From Kangiella shandongensis (GTDB lineage: Bacteria; Pseudomonadota; Gammaproteobacteria; Enterobacterales; Kangiellaceae): DNA of 64,000 bases. A program made the position numbers and the translations under genes. The notes beneath the pieces were generated by a model. The model ran no database searches and was not told the DNA's origin. It saw only the letters and a program-made list of their open reading frames with translations. The stretch lies in contig NZ_JACNML010000004.1 in assembly GCF_020005365.1 (NCBI RefSeq), positions 124,001 through 188,000 of the forward strand, written 5' to 3'. Shown piece by piece: positions 1 through 8,118 of this stretch. The first letter of the stretch is position 1. Each line of letters starts with the position of its first letter.

Positions 1-2
1 TC

Positions 3-3000
3 GAGCGTGATCGCCATTTGAACTGGGGCTTATTAAGTAGTCCACAGCGATTGCAGATTAAAACGTTTGATTCACTCTGTGCCTCTTTGGCGAACCAGAT
101 GCCGGTGTTGGCTAATTTCGGTGGCCAGCTAAGTCCTACTGATAATCCGATGCAGTTGTATCAGCAGGCCGCGAAAACGGTAATTGACGGTGTGCGAACC
201 AATGAGCCCTGGGCGGAACATGTTCACCGAGTGTTAGCGCACACCGATAATAAGATGCAGTACCTGCAGGATTTATTAGCTCAGCAATTAGCTAAGCGCG
301 ATCAGTGGTTACGCCTGCAAGCGGAAGGCACCAATGAAAGAGCCGTGTTAGAGCAGGGTTTTACCGATTTGCTGTTGGTGCAGTTAAAGCAACTCGACTC
401 GGCCTTTACCGCAGAGCAAAAGCAACAGCTGTTAGGCGATATCATCTTTGCCGCGGATTACTTTGAGGATAATCACGAGTTAGCTGGGCTAAAGCAATTA
501 ACCGAGTGGCCTGAGATTTCTGTAGATGCAGTGGCTGAGTGGAAACTTCTGACGGCATTCTGTTTAACAAAACAAAATAAGCTTCGTGCCAATGCGCCAT
601 TGCCAGCGCAAAAAATTGCCGAAACCAAAGATGAAAAACAGCTGATTAAGACGCGTAAAGAACAGTCCAAAGAATTGTTTAATGAATTGAAAGCCACTGT
701 TTTTTTGGATGAAAAACTGTCAGCGGTTGCAACTTTTCCCGATCTTTATTTCCAAGAGGATCAGTGGCAGGTTATCGAATCCTTAACCGCCTTGATGCAG
801 GTAGCATCAGCGAGTTTGAAAGTCGAATTTAAAAACAGTGGCGAGGTCGACTATACCGAAATTGCCATGGCTGCCAGTCGTGCACTGGGACAAATTCATC
901 AACCGAGTGAGTTGGCCTTAAAATTGGACTATGCTATTTCTCACATTCTGGTAGACGAGTTTCAGGATACGTCCTTCAGCCAGTTTCAACTGATTGAGCA
1001 GTTGACCGCAGGCTGGCAGCCGGATGATGGGCGCACCCTGTTTGTGGTCGGTGATCCCATGCAGTCCATTTACCGCTTCCGCGAAGCTAACGTCGGCTTA
1101 TTTATTCAGGCTCGGGAGAAAGGCATTGGCGATATTGCTCTGGAGTTTTTGCAGTTAACCAGTAACTTTCGCTCCAGCGAAACCATCGTCGATTGGGTCA
1201 ATAAGAGTTTTGCCACTATCTTTCCCGACTATGACGATCCGGTATTGGGTGCGGTTTCTCTGGCTAAAGCTGACTCCACTCAAAGCGAAAACCATGGTGA
1301 TGAAGTTGATTTTAATCTCTTTTTTGACAGCGAACGACCGGCCGATGAGTTCGAAGCCGAAGGTATCGCCAGCAGGATCGAGCAGTGTTTAACGGATTAT
1401 CCGGAGCAGGATATCGCGGTGCTGGTGAGAGCTCGTAATCATGGTGAGCAGATTATCGAGGCACTAAAACAGTGCTCCATTGCCTATGTTGCAGAAGAGT
1501 TTGAGCAGCTGGAGCAGAAGCAACCAGTTTTAGATTTGCTTACTCTGCTCAGGGTCTTGCTGCATCCACTGGATAAAGTGGCCTGGGTCGCACTATTTAA
1601 AACGCCATGGTTTGGATTGAGTTTGGCCGACATAACTGTGCTTGAAGATCATTTCGGCGATGATTTATCGCAAACTCTAGAAGGTTTTTCGCAAGTTGAC
1701 GGCCTCTCCCCAGATGCAAAGCTGTGCTTACAGCGACAGGCTCCGATTGTGCTGCGGCATCTTGAATATCTTTACCAGCAACCTTTCGCCATGCAGCTCG
1801 AAGCTCTGTGGTTACAGCTGGGTGGTCCGCTGGCACTTAACGACGATGAACTGGAGCAGCTGTATACTGCGCTGGATTTCATCTCAGACTTTGAGCAACA
1901 TTCTGCGATTACCGACTATCAGCTGTTAGAGGACGCGCTGGCAAAATTATTTGCGCCACCGACGAGAGAAGAGAATTGTCGTGTCTCCATCATGACCATG
2001 CATAAGTCGAAAGGTTTGGAGTTTGATACCGTTTTCTTGCCTAAGCTGGATAAGAAAAGTGGGATGAATGACAAATCCCTGATGGTGTGGGAAGAGTTCC
2101 CGGCAGGCGATGAACGGAGCCAGTATTTGTTGGCCCCTGTCGATCAGGCTGGCGAGCTGGAGTCGCTGTATAAACTGGTCAGTCGGTTTGCCAAAGAAAA
2201 AGACCGTCTGGAAAGTGCCCGCCTGTTGTACGTGGCGGCCACTCGAGCTAAAAAACGTCTGTATCTGAGTGGTAGTGGCAAAACCCGTTGGGATACCAGG
2301 CAGGAAGAGTGGAAACTATCAAAGTTTGATAGTGACTGTCTGCTGAGTTTGATAGCACCTTTGTACGATAATCACATCCAATCTGCTTTTATGCGTTTCG
2401 CGGAGCAGGGTATAAAACCAGCGCATCAACAGAGTGAAATGTATAGGCAGGGCTGGAGCAGACTGAAAGCCGGTTGGCAGTACCAGCCCTATGATAAACC
2501 ACTGCAGAGTTTAAGTTTTGATACCGCCAAAACTGAGTTGCAGGAGCTGGAGTTTGATTGGGCCACCGATGTGGCTAAGACTATCGGCATTCTGATGCAT
2601 CGACAATTAGAGCTCGCGGCTAATGGTCAATGGTCGATATCTAAACAGAGTGTTGAGCAGTTTGTCAGTAAAACTTACCATCAACTATTAGCCAGCAGCT
2701 ATGATGAAGAAAGCGCCAATTATGCTACAGAGCGATTGCAGCAAGGTTTGCTGAATGTGTTGGAGGATGAGACGGCGCAGTGGATTCTAAAAGCTCATCA
2801 AGAGGCGCGCTGTGAAATGGCGTTAACAGGCCGAGTTGATGATGAGTATAGAACCTATATTATTGATAGAACTTTTGTTGATGAACAGGGCGTGCGTTGG
2901 ATCATTGATTACAAGTCAGGAGCGCACTTAGGCGATGACGTGGATAATTTTATTGCCTCGGAAGTTCAGCGTTATCGTCCCCAACTGGAAAATTATCGTG

Positions 3001-3083
3001 AGTTAATGCAGACGATCGATGACAGGCCCATTAAAACTGCATTGTATTTCCCAATGCTGAAACGTTTTGAACAACTGAATTAG
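3..3083 (+). CDS. UvrD/RecB-like helicase-nuclease, 5' end cut by window
   Basis: This is an ATP-dependent DNA helicase fused to a nuclease, of the AddA/RecB-like group used in double-strand-break processing. The reading frame is open from the first bases (codons for ERDRH precede the first possible start at 18), so the start and the Walker A motif lie outside the window. Visible helicase motifs are VDEFQDT (Walker B), VVGDPMQSIYRFREANV (motif III), LTSNFRSS (IV), MTMHKSKGLEFD (V) and LLYVAATRAKKRLY (VI). Near the C-terminus, GRVDDEYRTYIIDR followed by WIIDYKSG gives the D...DYK signature of a PD-(D/E)XK nuclease. The family usually sits beside an AddB-like partner, which would be upstream here. 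The role in recombination is inferred from the family. Confidence 0.88.
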   Translation, partial: ERDRHLNWGLLSSPQRLQIKTFDSLCASLANQMPVLANFGGQLSPTDNPMQLYQQAAKTVIDGVRTNEPWAEHVHRVLAHTDNKMQYLQDLLAQQLAKRDQWLRLQAEGTNERAVLEQGFTDLLLVQLKQLDSAFTAEQKQQLLGDIIFAADYFEDNHELAGLKQLTEWPEISVDAVAEWKLLTAFCLTKQNKLRANAPLPAQKIAETKDEKQLIKTRKEQSKELFNELKATVFLDEKLSAVATFPDLYFQEDQWQVIESLTALMQVASASLKVEFKNSGEVDYTEIAMAASRALGQIHQPSELALKLDYAISHILVDEFQDTSFSQFQLIEQLTAGWQPDDGRTLFVVGDPMQSIYRFREANVGLFIQAREKGIGDIALEFLQLTSNFRSSETIVDWVNKSFATIFPDYDDPVLGAVSLAKADSTQSENHGDEVDFNLFFDSERPADEFEAEGIASRIEQCLTDYPEQDIAVLVRARNHGEQIIEALKQCSIAYVAEEFEQLEQKQPVLDLLTLLRVLLHPLDKVAWVALFKTPWFGLSLADITVLEDHFGDDLSQTLEGFSQVDGLSPDAKLCLQRQAPIVLRHLEYLYQQPFAMQLEALWLQLGGPLALNDDELEQLYTALDFISDFEQHSAITDYQLLEDALAKLFAPPTREENCRVSIMTMHKSKGLEFDTVFLPKLDKKSGMNDKSLMVWEEFPAGDERSQYLLAPVDQAGELESLYKLVSRFAKEKDRLESARLLYVAATRAKKRLYLSGSGKTRWDTRQEEWKLSKFDSDCLLSLIAPLYDNHIQSAFMRFAEQGIKPAHQQSEMYRQGWSRLKAGWQYQPYDKPLQSLSFDTAKTELQELEFDWATDVAKTIGILMHRQLELAANGQWSISKQSVEQFVSKTYHQLLASSYDEESANYATERLQQGLLNVLEDETAQWILKAHQEARCEMALTGRVDDEYRTYIIDRTFVDEQGVRWIIDYKSGAHLGDDVDNFIASEVQRYRPQLENYRELMQTIDDRPIKTALYFPMLKRFEQLN

Positions 3084-3094
3084 TGGAGAGAAAA

Positions 3095-3643
3095 GTGAAG
3101 GAAACAGTGGATACTGGACGACTATTATTGCGTCCATTGGAAAAGTCTGACTTTGAGGATTACTGTGAGTACGCGATGGATCCGGAGGTCATGAAATATA
3201 TCATGCCGGTTTCAACTAAGAAGGAAGCCCATGATATTTTCTTAAAACATTTTGGAGAATGGACCGGTGAAGAAGGGCGCTGGATGGGCGCTGCGGTGGT
3301 GCTGAAATCTGAAGATAAACTGATCGGTGATATCGGATTTCGCTATACCAGCAAATATCATGAGCAAATTGAAATCGGTTATAAGTTCAATCGTAACTAT
3401 CAAGGCAAAGGGTATGGAACTGAAGCAATTAAAGCAATGTTAGAGCTTATTGTTCGGGATTGGCCGTGTCATAAAATAGTTGCTTACTGCGAACCAAGGA
3501 ATGTAGCATCATGGAAACTGATGGAACATTTCGGCATGGTGCGTGAAGGTTATTTCAAAGAGCACTTTAAGTTTGACGGTCGCTGGCAGGACGAAGTGGC
3601 TTATGGTTGTTTGGTAAAAAGTATAAAGTTGGGCGGCACATAA
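3095..3643 (+). CDS. GNAT family N-acetyltransferase (RimJ/RimL type)
   Basis: A 182-residue GNAT acetyltransferase. The N-terminus TGRLLLRPLEKSDF is the usual opening of the RimJ/RimL-like Acetyltransf_3 group, and RNYQGKGYGTEAIKAML carries the acetyl-CoA binding Q/RxxGxG/A loop. Members acetylate N-terminal or side-chain amines of proteins or small molecules; the substrate cannot be told from sequence. A longer version could begin at GTG 3083, overlapping the stop of the helicase, but GTG 3095 is preferred because GGAGAG at 3085-3090 is a good ribosome site for it. It is probably translated together with the helicase gene. Confidence 0.8.
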   Translation: MKETVDTGRLLLRPLEKSDFEDYCEYAMDPEVMKYIMPVSTKKEAHDIFLKHFGEWTGEEGRWMGAAVVLKSEDKLIGDIGFRYTSKYHEQIEIGYKFNRNYQGKGYGTEAIKAMLELIVRDWPCHKIVAYCEPRNVASWKLMEHFGMVREGYFKEHFKFDGRWQDEVAYGCLVKSIKLGGT

Positions 3644-3650
3644 TGCGTAT

Positions 3651-3680
3651 TTGACAGCTAACTTTTTCATATGATATAAA
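3651..3680 (+). promoter_or_regulatory. Strong sigma-70-type promoter of the cyanophycin locus
   Basis: TTGACA (3651-3656, perfect consensus) is followed after 18 bases by TATAAA (3675-3680, five of six). Transcription would start near 3687. The first gene downstream is the 24-codon ORF at 3723, then a terminator and the TonB receptor. It is one of the best sigma-70 matches in the window; its activity is inferred. Confidence 0.6.
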
Positions 3681-3722
3681 ATATTTTAATCGAACTCATT
3701 AGTTAATTTTCTTGGAGGAGCC

Positions 3723-3797
3723 ATGCTAAAAAAAGCCTACAATTTAGCTGATTATAGCTTCTCTGATTACTACCTCAGCGAGTGGTTTGACGAATAA
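3723..3797 (+). CDS. 24-residue small ORF, possible leader peptide
   Basis: An ATG preceded by GGAGGAG starts a 24-codon frame ending in TAA at 3797. The peptide is acidic (five D/E against two K) and rich in aromatics: Tyr 6, 11, 16, 17, Phe 13, 22 and Trp 21. It lies between a consensus promoter (3651-3680) and a perfect terminator hairpin that begins five bases after its stop codon. A ribosome sitting at the stop codon would cover the 5' arm of that hairpin. I do not recognise the peptide. It may be a leader peptide controlling read-through into the TonB receptor operon, or a stand-alone small protein. Confidence 0.5.
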   Translation: MLKKAYNLADYSFSDYYLSEWFDE

Positions 3798-3801
3798 CCT
3801 C

Positions 3802-3827
3802 CGTTAGTTGTTCTAACTAACGTTTTT
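3802..3827 (+). terminator. Intrinsic terminator / candidate attenuator before TonB receptor
   Basis: CGTTAGTT (3802-3809) and AACTAACG (3815-3822) form a perfect 8-bp stem with a 5-base loop, followed by TTTTT. Only 44 bases separate it from the receptor start, and no second promoter is visible there, so the downstream operon probably depends on read-through. TTAGTT at 3699-3704 in the leader could pair with AACTAA of the 3' arm and act as an antiterminator (inference). Confidence 0.7.
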
Positions 3828-3871
3828 CTAATTATTTCAAATAATAGTGTCCTTATGGGCAGGGGTTATGT

Positions 3872-6616
3872 ATGAGTATTCGTTTATTCAAATATTCTCT
3901 AGTGGCTTTATCTGTCACGTTATTACTACATCCAGATACAGCTGCAGCAGCAGAACAGGATGAAGCCGAGTCAGTGGTTGTTACGGGGAGTCGAATTAAA
4001 AGTATTGATCTTGAGGGCGAGTCGCCCGTACAGGTTATTGATGAGGAAGATATCGAATCTTCCACGGCAACCAACTTGGACTCACTACTAAAAGAACTCG
4101 CAGTAACGCATGGCGGCGATGGTTCATTTAGTACTCACAATTCAGGAGCTTTACAGGCTGACTCTCCCGCCGGTAGCTCGGCAGTTTCATTGAGAGGGCT
4201 TGGAACCGCATCCACTTTGGTGTTGATTAATGGTCGTAGAGTAGCAGCCAGTTCCTTCGCTTATAATTCGCAAAATTTTGTCGATATTAATTCTATTCCA
4301 TTAGCTGCCATCAAGCGAGTTGAAGTACTGCCAACTGGGGCGTCGGCTATTTATGGTGCTGATGCTGTTGCTGGTGTTGTTAACCTTATTTTGAAAAAAG
4401 GGGATGGCGGCTCGCAAATTTCTGTCAGTTATGGGGATTCGGACACTTCTTCCGATGAGTCTAAAACTAATTTAAATGGTGTTTGGTCTGCAGACTTTGA
4501 TAGCTCTGATATCACAGCATTTTTTGATATTTATCGTAAGAATGCGCTATACGACAAAGACCGACAGCAGACGCGATATAGTTTTGATCGAAGTCAGCAA
4601 GGTATCTGGCCAAGTTTTAATACGCAGTATTTTGATGACATTGATTATGTGGAATCCTCTTGCCCGGATGATATCCGATATGATGGTCGTCCAGGTTTCC
4701 CTAACTCTTCATTCGGGGAGTATTGCGAATACAATCAGAATCAGTACTTACCAACCTATCCTGAATTTGAATCTGAATCGATTGGTTTTGCTTCTAACCA
4801 TTACTTTGATGATGGTTTGACTTGGTTTAATGAGGTATTTGTCTCTCGAACGGAGGGACGCGCTAATTCCACTGGAGCACCTTTCAGTGGTGTGGCGGTG
4901 TCTTTTGATCATCCCAATATGCCGTCAAATTTACGCCAGCGCTATGAAGATTTATGGAATGATTTAGGTGTTCCGCCAGAAAGTGAATTGTTGATGTGGG
5001 GGCGATTCCGCCAGCCAAGAACGATCACTAATGAATCTACAAGTTACCGTTTTGTATCCGGCTTGGAAGGAGTGACTGAGAAAGGCTGGGAGTGGGACCT
5101 TGCTGCAAATATTTCTGTCAGTGAGTCCGAACAGTTGGCAGAAAAGGGTATTATCAATGTTGCTAAGTTTGAAGCTGCTTTGTTCGGGGAGCTATGTGCA
5201 GATGGTACTGTTGGTTGTACCCCAGCTAATAATGGATTGTACTTTAATCCGTTTGGTGGGCAGTCAGGAAATCAGCAAGCTTTGGATATCATTAATGAAC
5301 GAGTGCCAAGAAATGGTGAGTCGAAACTGTATGCAGTGGACTTTAATGTTACCGGTGACTGGTTTGAGTTGGGTAGTGATTGGGTTAAAGCTGCATATGG
5401 TTTAGAAGTACGCCGTGAGGAAATTTCTGATAAGCCAGCTGCGTTAGCAACTGCTGATCCGAATAATAACTTTGAAGTTCCTGTTTATGGATTTGGCTCT
5501 ACGGCAGCATCTGCTTCTCGTGATATATGGGCCGCTTATGCCGAGTATCGTGTTCCACTGACTGATACATTTAATCTGCAATTGGCTGGTCGATATGATC
5601 ACTACTCAGATTTTGGTGGGGACTTTAATCCAAAAGTTGGCTTTACCTATCGTCCATCTGATAGCTTCTTGATGAGAGGCTCTTGGAATACTTCCTTCCG
5701 GGCTCCTTCTTTAGCACAGGTTGGAGCAGGCACTACCCTTGGCTCTGATTCATTGGAGTGTACGGATGAGTTTTTAAATAACTTTTGTGGTGGTTTTGGT
5801 GGCCGAGATGGTTTCTTAACCGAAGTTTATGGCAATGAAAACCTTAAAGCGGAAGAGTCAACATCCTATGACGTGGGTTTTGTTTTTAGCTTTGCCAATG
5901 ATAGTACATTAGCTATCGATTATTGGTCATTTGAATATGACAACATTGTGGGTATTGACTCTGAGCGCTTGTTCCGTCTTGCCTTAGAGGGACAGATCCC
6001 AGTGGTGGCGACCGATGGACTAGATTCTGCTAATCAGCAAATTGGTATTGAAACTCGGAATGGCAATATCGGAGACCCCATTGATGAAGTTCACTTACAA
6101 CTTGAAAACTTAGGGGTGCAAGAAGTTGAAGGGATCGATTTAGCCTACACACAATACTTCGATATTGACTCAGGAGAGTTGAGCTTATTGCTAGATGGGA
6201 CTTACCTGCTTGATTTTAATAAACAGTTGTCCAAGCAATCTGAAGTTGAGTCACTTGAGGGAACGTTTCGTTATCCTGAGCTAATTCTGCGAGCGAGACT
6301 ACGTTGGTCAGGTGATGATTGGTTCGGTTCAGTAACCGGTAACTATATTTCAAGTTATGATGATGATCTCGAAGGTTATGATGAGCAGCAACTGACTGAT
6401 TTTGGTATATCAAGAGAAAGGGAAGTACCTTCGTGGGTTAAGTGGAACTTTACGGTTGGCTACGATCTTACTGGAAATTCATACCTAAGATTAGGTATCG
6501 ATAATTTGTTGGATGAGGAAGCCCCTGTTGCTTATGGCACAAGCGCCAATGTCGATCATTTTAATCATGATACTTATGGACGCTTCTATCAACTGAAGTA
6601 TACCTATAACTTTTAG
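3872..6616 (+). CDS. TonB-dependent outer-membrane receptor
   Basis: A 914-residue TonB-dependent receptor. The N-terminal signal peptide ends around AAAA at residues 24-28. The plug follows (VVVTGSRI, SPVQVIDEEDIE, VSLRGLG, LVLINGRRV, RVEVLPTGASAIYGADAVAGVVNLI), then a long beta-barrel ending in aromatic Phe (LKYTYNF), the outer-membrane assembly signal. Such proteins import large or scarce ligands with energy from TonB-ExbBD. The gene directly precedes a YfcC transporter, an isoaspartyl dipeptidase homologue and a cyanophycinase, so the likely ligand is cyanophycin-derived beta-Asp-Arg dipeptide or a related peptide (inference from context). Expression probably depends on read-through of the terminator at 3802-3827. 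Confidence 0.9.
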   Translation: MSIRLFKYSLVALSVTLLLHPDTAAAAEQDEAESVVVTGSRIKSIDLEGESPVQVIDEEDIESSTATNLDSLLKELAVTHGGDGSFSTHNSGALQADSPAGSSAVSLRGLGTASTLVLINGRRVAASSFAYNSQNFVDINSIPLAAIKRVEVLPTGASAIYGADAVAGVVNLILKKGDGGSQISVSYGDSDTSSDESKTNLNGVWSADFDSSDITAFFDIYRKNALYDKDRQQTRYSFDRSQQGIWPSFNTQYFDDIDYVESSCPDDIRYDGRPGFPNSSFGEYCEYNQNQYLPTYPEFESESIGFASNHYFDDGLTWFNEVFVSRTEGRANSTGAPFSGVAVSFDHPNMPSNLRQRYEDLWNDLGVPPESELLMWGRFRQPRTITNESTSYRFVSGLEGVTEKGWEWDLAANISVSESEQLAEKGIINVAKFEAALFGELCADGTVGCTPANNGLYFNPFGGQSGNQQALDIINERVPRNGESKLYAVDFNVTGDWFELGSDWVKAAYGLEVRREEISDKPAALATADPNNNFEVPVYGFGSTAASASRDIWAAYAEYRVPLTDTFNLQLAGRYDHYSDFGGDFNPKVGFTYRPSDSFLMRGSWNTSFRAPSLAQVGAGTTLGSDSLECTDEFLNNFCGGFGGRDGFLTEVYGNENLKAEESTSYDVGFVFSFANDSTLAIDYWSFEYDNIVGIDSERLFRLALEGQIPVVATDGLDSANQQIGIETRNGNIGDPIDEVHLQLENLGVQEVEGIDLAYTQYFDIDSGELSLLLDGTYLLDFNKQLSKQSEVESLEGTFRYPELILRARLRWSGDDWFGSVTGNYISSYDDDLEGYDEQQLTDFGISREREVPSWVKWNFTVGYDLTGNSYLRLGIDNLLDEEAPVAYGTSANVDHFNHDTYGRFYQLKYTYNF

Positions 6617-6624
6617 CGCTAAGG

Positions 6625-6646
6625 CACAGGCTCTTCGGAGCCTGTG
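6625..6646 (+). promoter_or_regulatory. UUCG-capped hairpin overlapping the RBS of the transporter gene
   Basis: CACAGGCTC (6625-6633), TTCG and GAGCCTGTG (6638-6646) make a perfect 9-bp stem closed by the very stable UUCG tetraloop. There is no T-run, so it is unlikely to terminate. The only purine-rich stretch near the ATG at 6654 (CGGAG) lies inside the hairpin. It may set the stability or translation ratio between the receptor and transporter messages (inference). Confidence 0.55.
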
Positions 6647-6653
6647 ATTCACT

Positions 6654-8117
6654 ATGTCAAATCAAAAAACTATAAGCGTGCCGAATACCTTGATTTTGGT
6701 ATTGGGTGTTGCAGCTTTTGCCTGGTTGTTAACTTATTTTATTCCCTTGGGCAGTTTCGAATTAAATACTGTTTCCTACCAGCAAGGCGACACAATTGTT
6801 GAAAAACAGGTACTGAAACCTGGCTCATTTGAATATAACCGCGATCCATCAGGAGAGCCGCAGACGCAAGGAGCGGTTTTATTTTCATCAGGTGATAGGC
6901 CTGGCTTCCTAAATATTGCTTATGAAGGAATCACTACCGGAGATCGCTCAAGTGGTGCGGTGGCTATTATTGCTTTTTTGCTCATCATTGGTGGGGCATT
7001 CGGTATTATCATGGCGCCTAGCACCATCAATCGTGCATTACTAAAGTTATTATCTCGTAACAACCAAAAAGAGTTATTGATCATTCCTTTACTGTGTTTC
7101 GTTTTCTCGTTGGGTGGAGCTGTTTTTGGAATGGGGGAAGAAGCCATCGCATTTGCAATGATTCTTATGCCGGTTATGAAAAGTAAAGGCTATAACGGTA
7201 TGGTTGTGGTGCTGTGTACTTATGTGGCGACCCAAGTTGGTTTTGCAACTTCTTGGATGAACCCTTTTAATATAGGAATTGCTCAGGGCTTGGCACAGGT
7301 TCCGCTACTCAGTGGGGCCGGATTTCGATTTATCATGTGGGCTATTTTTACACTGGTGCTAATGGTGTTTGCCACTGTTTATAGCAAGTCGAGTCGCGTA
7401 CTTGTTGATGATATTGATTTAATCAAGGTCGATGGACAGAAACTGGGACTTGGCGATTGGCTGGTTTTAATTAATCTATTGCTTGGAATGGTTTGGGTTA
7501 TTTGGGGAGTATCGGTTCACGGCTATTATATTGCTGAAATTGCGACTCAATTTTTCGCCATAGGGTTAAGCTCCGCCATTATTACTCTTATCTTTAAGTT
7601 GGATGGACTGAACGCAAACGATCTTGCGACTCAATTTACTCAGGGTGCAAAAGAGCTTTTGCCTGCTGCACTTATCGTTGGCTTTGCGCAAGGTGTCTTA
7701 TTAATTCTTGGCGGTGCCGATCCAGCAAAAGATTCAACCTTGAATACAATTCTCAATAGTGCTGCCAACAGCATGGCTGGCTTCTCCAGTTATAGTTCCG
7801 GAATCTTGATGTATTGGTTTCAGTCTATTTTTAATGTCTTCGTTACCTCTGGCTCTGGCCAAGCAGCCTTAACGATGCCATTAATGGCTCCTATTTCTGA
7901 CTTAGTTGGCATTTCAAGGCAAACTGCAGTGCTGGTATTCCAATTAGGCGACGGTCTAACCAATATTATAGTACCTACTTCCGCTTCTTTAATGGGGACT
8001 TTAGGTGTTGCAAAAGTGGACTGGCTAGAGTGGGTAAAAGTCATCTGGAAATTTTTATTAATTATGATGCTGATAGCGATGACATTTATTGTTGTGGCTG
8101 TAGCGATAGGTTTTTAA
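6654..8117 (+). CDS. YfcC-family inner-membrane transporter
   Basis: A 487-residue multi-spanning protein with about 11-13 hydrophobic segments, beginning NTLILVLGVAAFAWLLTYFIPLG, a stretch typical of the YfcC/C4-dicarboxylate anaerobic carrier (DcuC-like) group. Other family-like parts are GGAFGIIM, the FGMGEEAIAF loop and the SGSGQAALTMPLMAPISDL segment near the C-terminus. YfcC proteins are annotated as basic-amino-acid or peptide carriers; the substrate is rarely proven. Placed between a TonB receptor and a beta-aspartyl peptidase homologue, it probably moves the Asp-Arg dipeptide (or Arg/Asp) across the inner membrane. Its stop is one base before the next start, so the operon is tightly coupled. 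Confidence 0.82.
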   Translation: MSNQKTISVPNTLILVLGVAAFAWLLTYFIPLGSFELNTVSYQQGDTIVEKQVLKPGSFEYNRDPSGEPQTQGAVLFSSGDRPGFLNIAYEGITTGDRSSGAVAIIAFLLIIGGAFGIIMAPSTINRALLKLLSRNNQKELLIIPLLCFVFSLGGAVFGMGEEAIAFAMILMPVMKSKGYNGMVVVLCTYVATQVGFATSWMNPFNIGIAQGLAQVPLLSGAGFRFIMWAIFTLVLMVFATVYSKSSRVLVDDIDLIKVDGQKLGLGDWLVLINLLLGMVWVIWGVSVHGYYIAEIATQFFAIGLSSAIITLIFKLDGLNANDLATQFTQGAKELLPAALIVGFAQGVLLILGGADPAKDSTLNTILNSAANSMAGFSSYSSGILMYWFQSIFNVFVTSGSGQAALTMPLMAPISDLVGISRQTAVLVFQLGDGLTNIIVPTSASLMGTLGVAKVDWLEWVKVIWKFLLIMMLIAMTFIVVAVAIGF

Positions 8118-8118
8118 C

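Noticed and set aside
473-697. Minus-strand ORF inside the helicase gene, and many similar ORFs across the window
   Set aside because: They lie fully inside well-supported genes, lack ribosome sites and show no family pattern, so they are shadows.
3723-3797. 24-residue ORF as a pqqA-type RiPP precursor
   Set aside because: PqqA is also about 24 residues, but the Glu-x3-Tyr pair is not present and no pqqBCDE or other radical-SAM gene is nearby.
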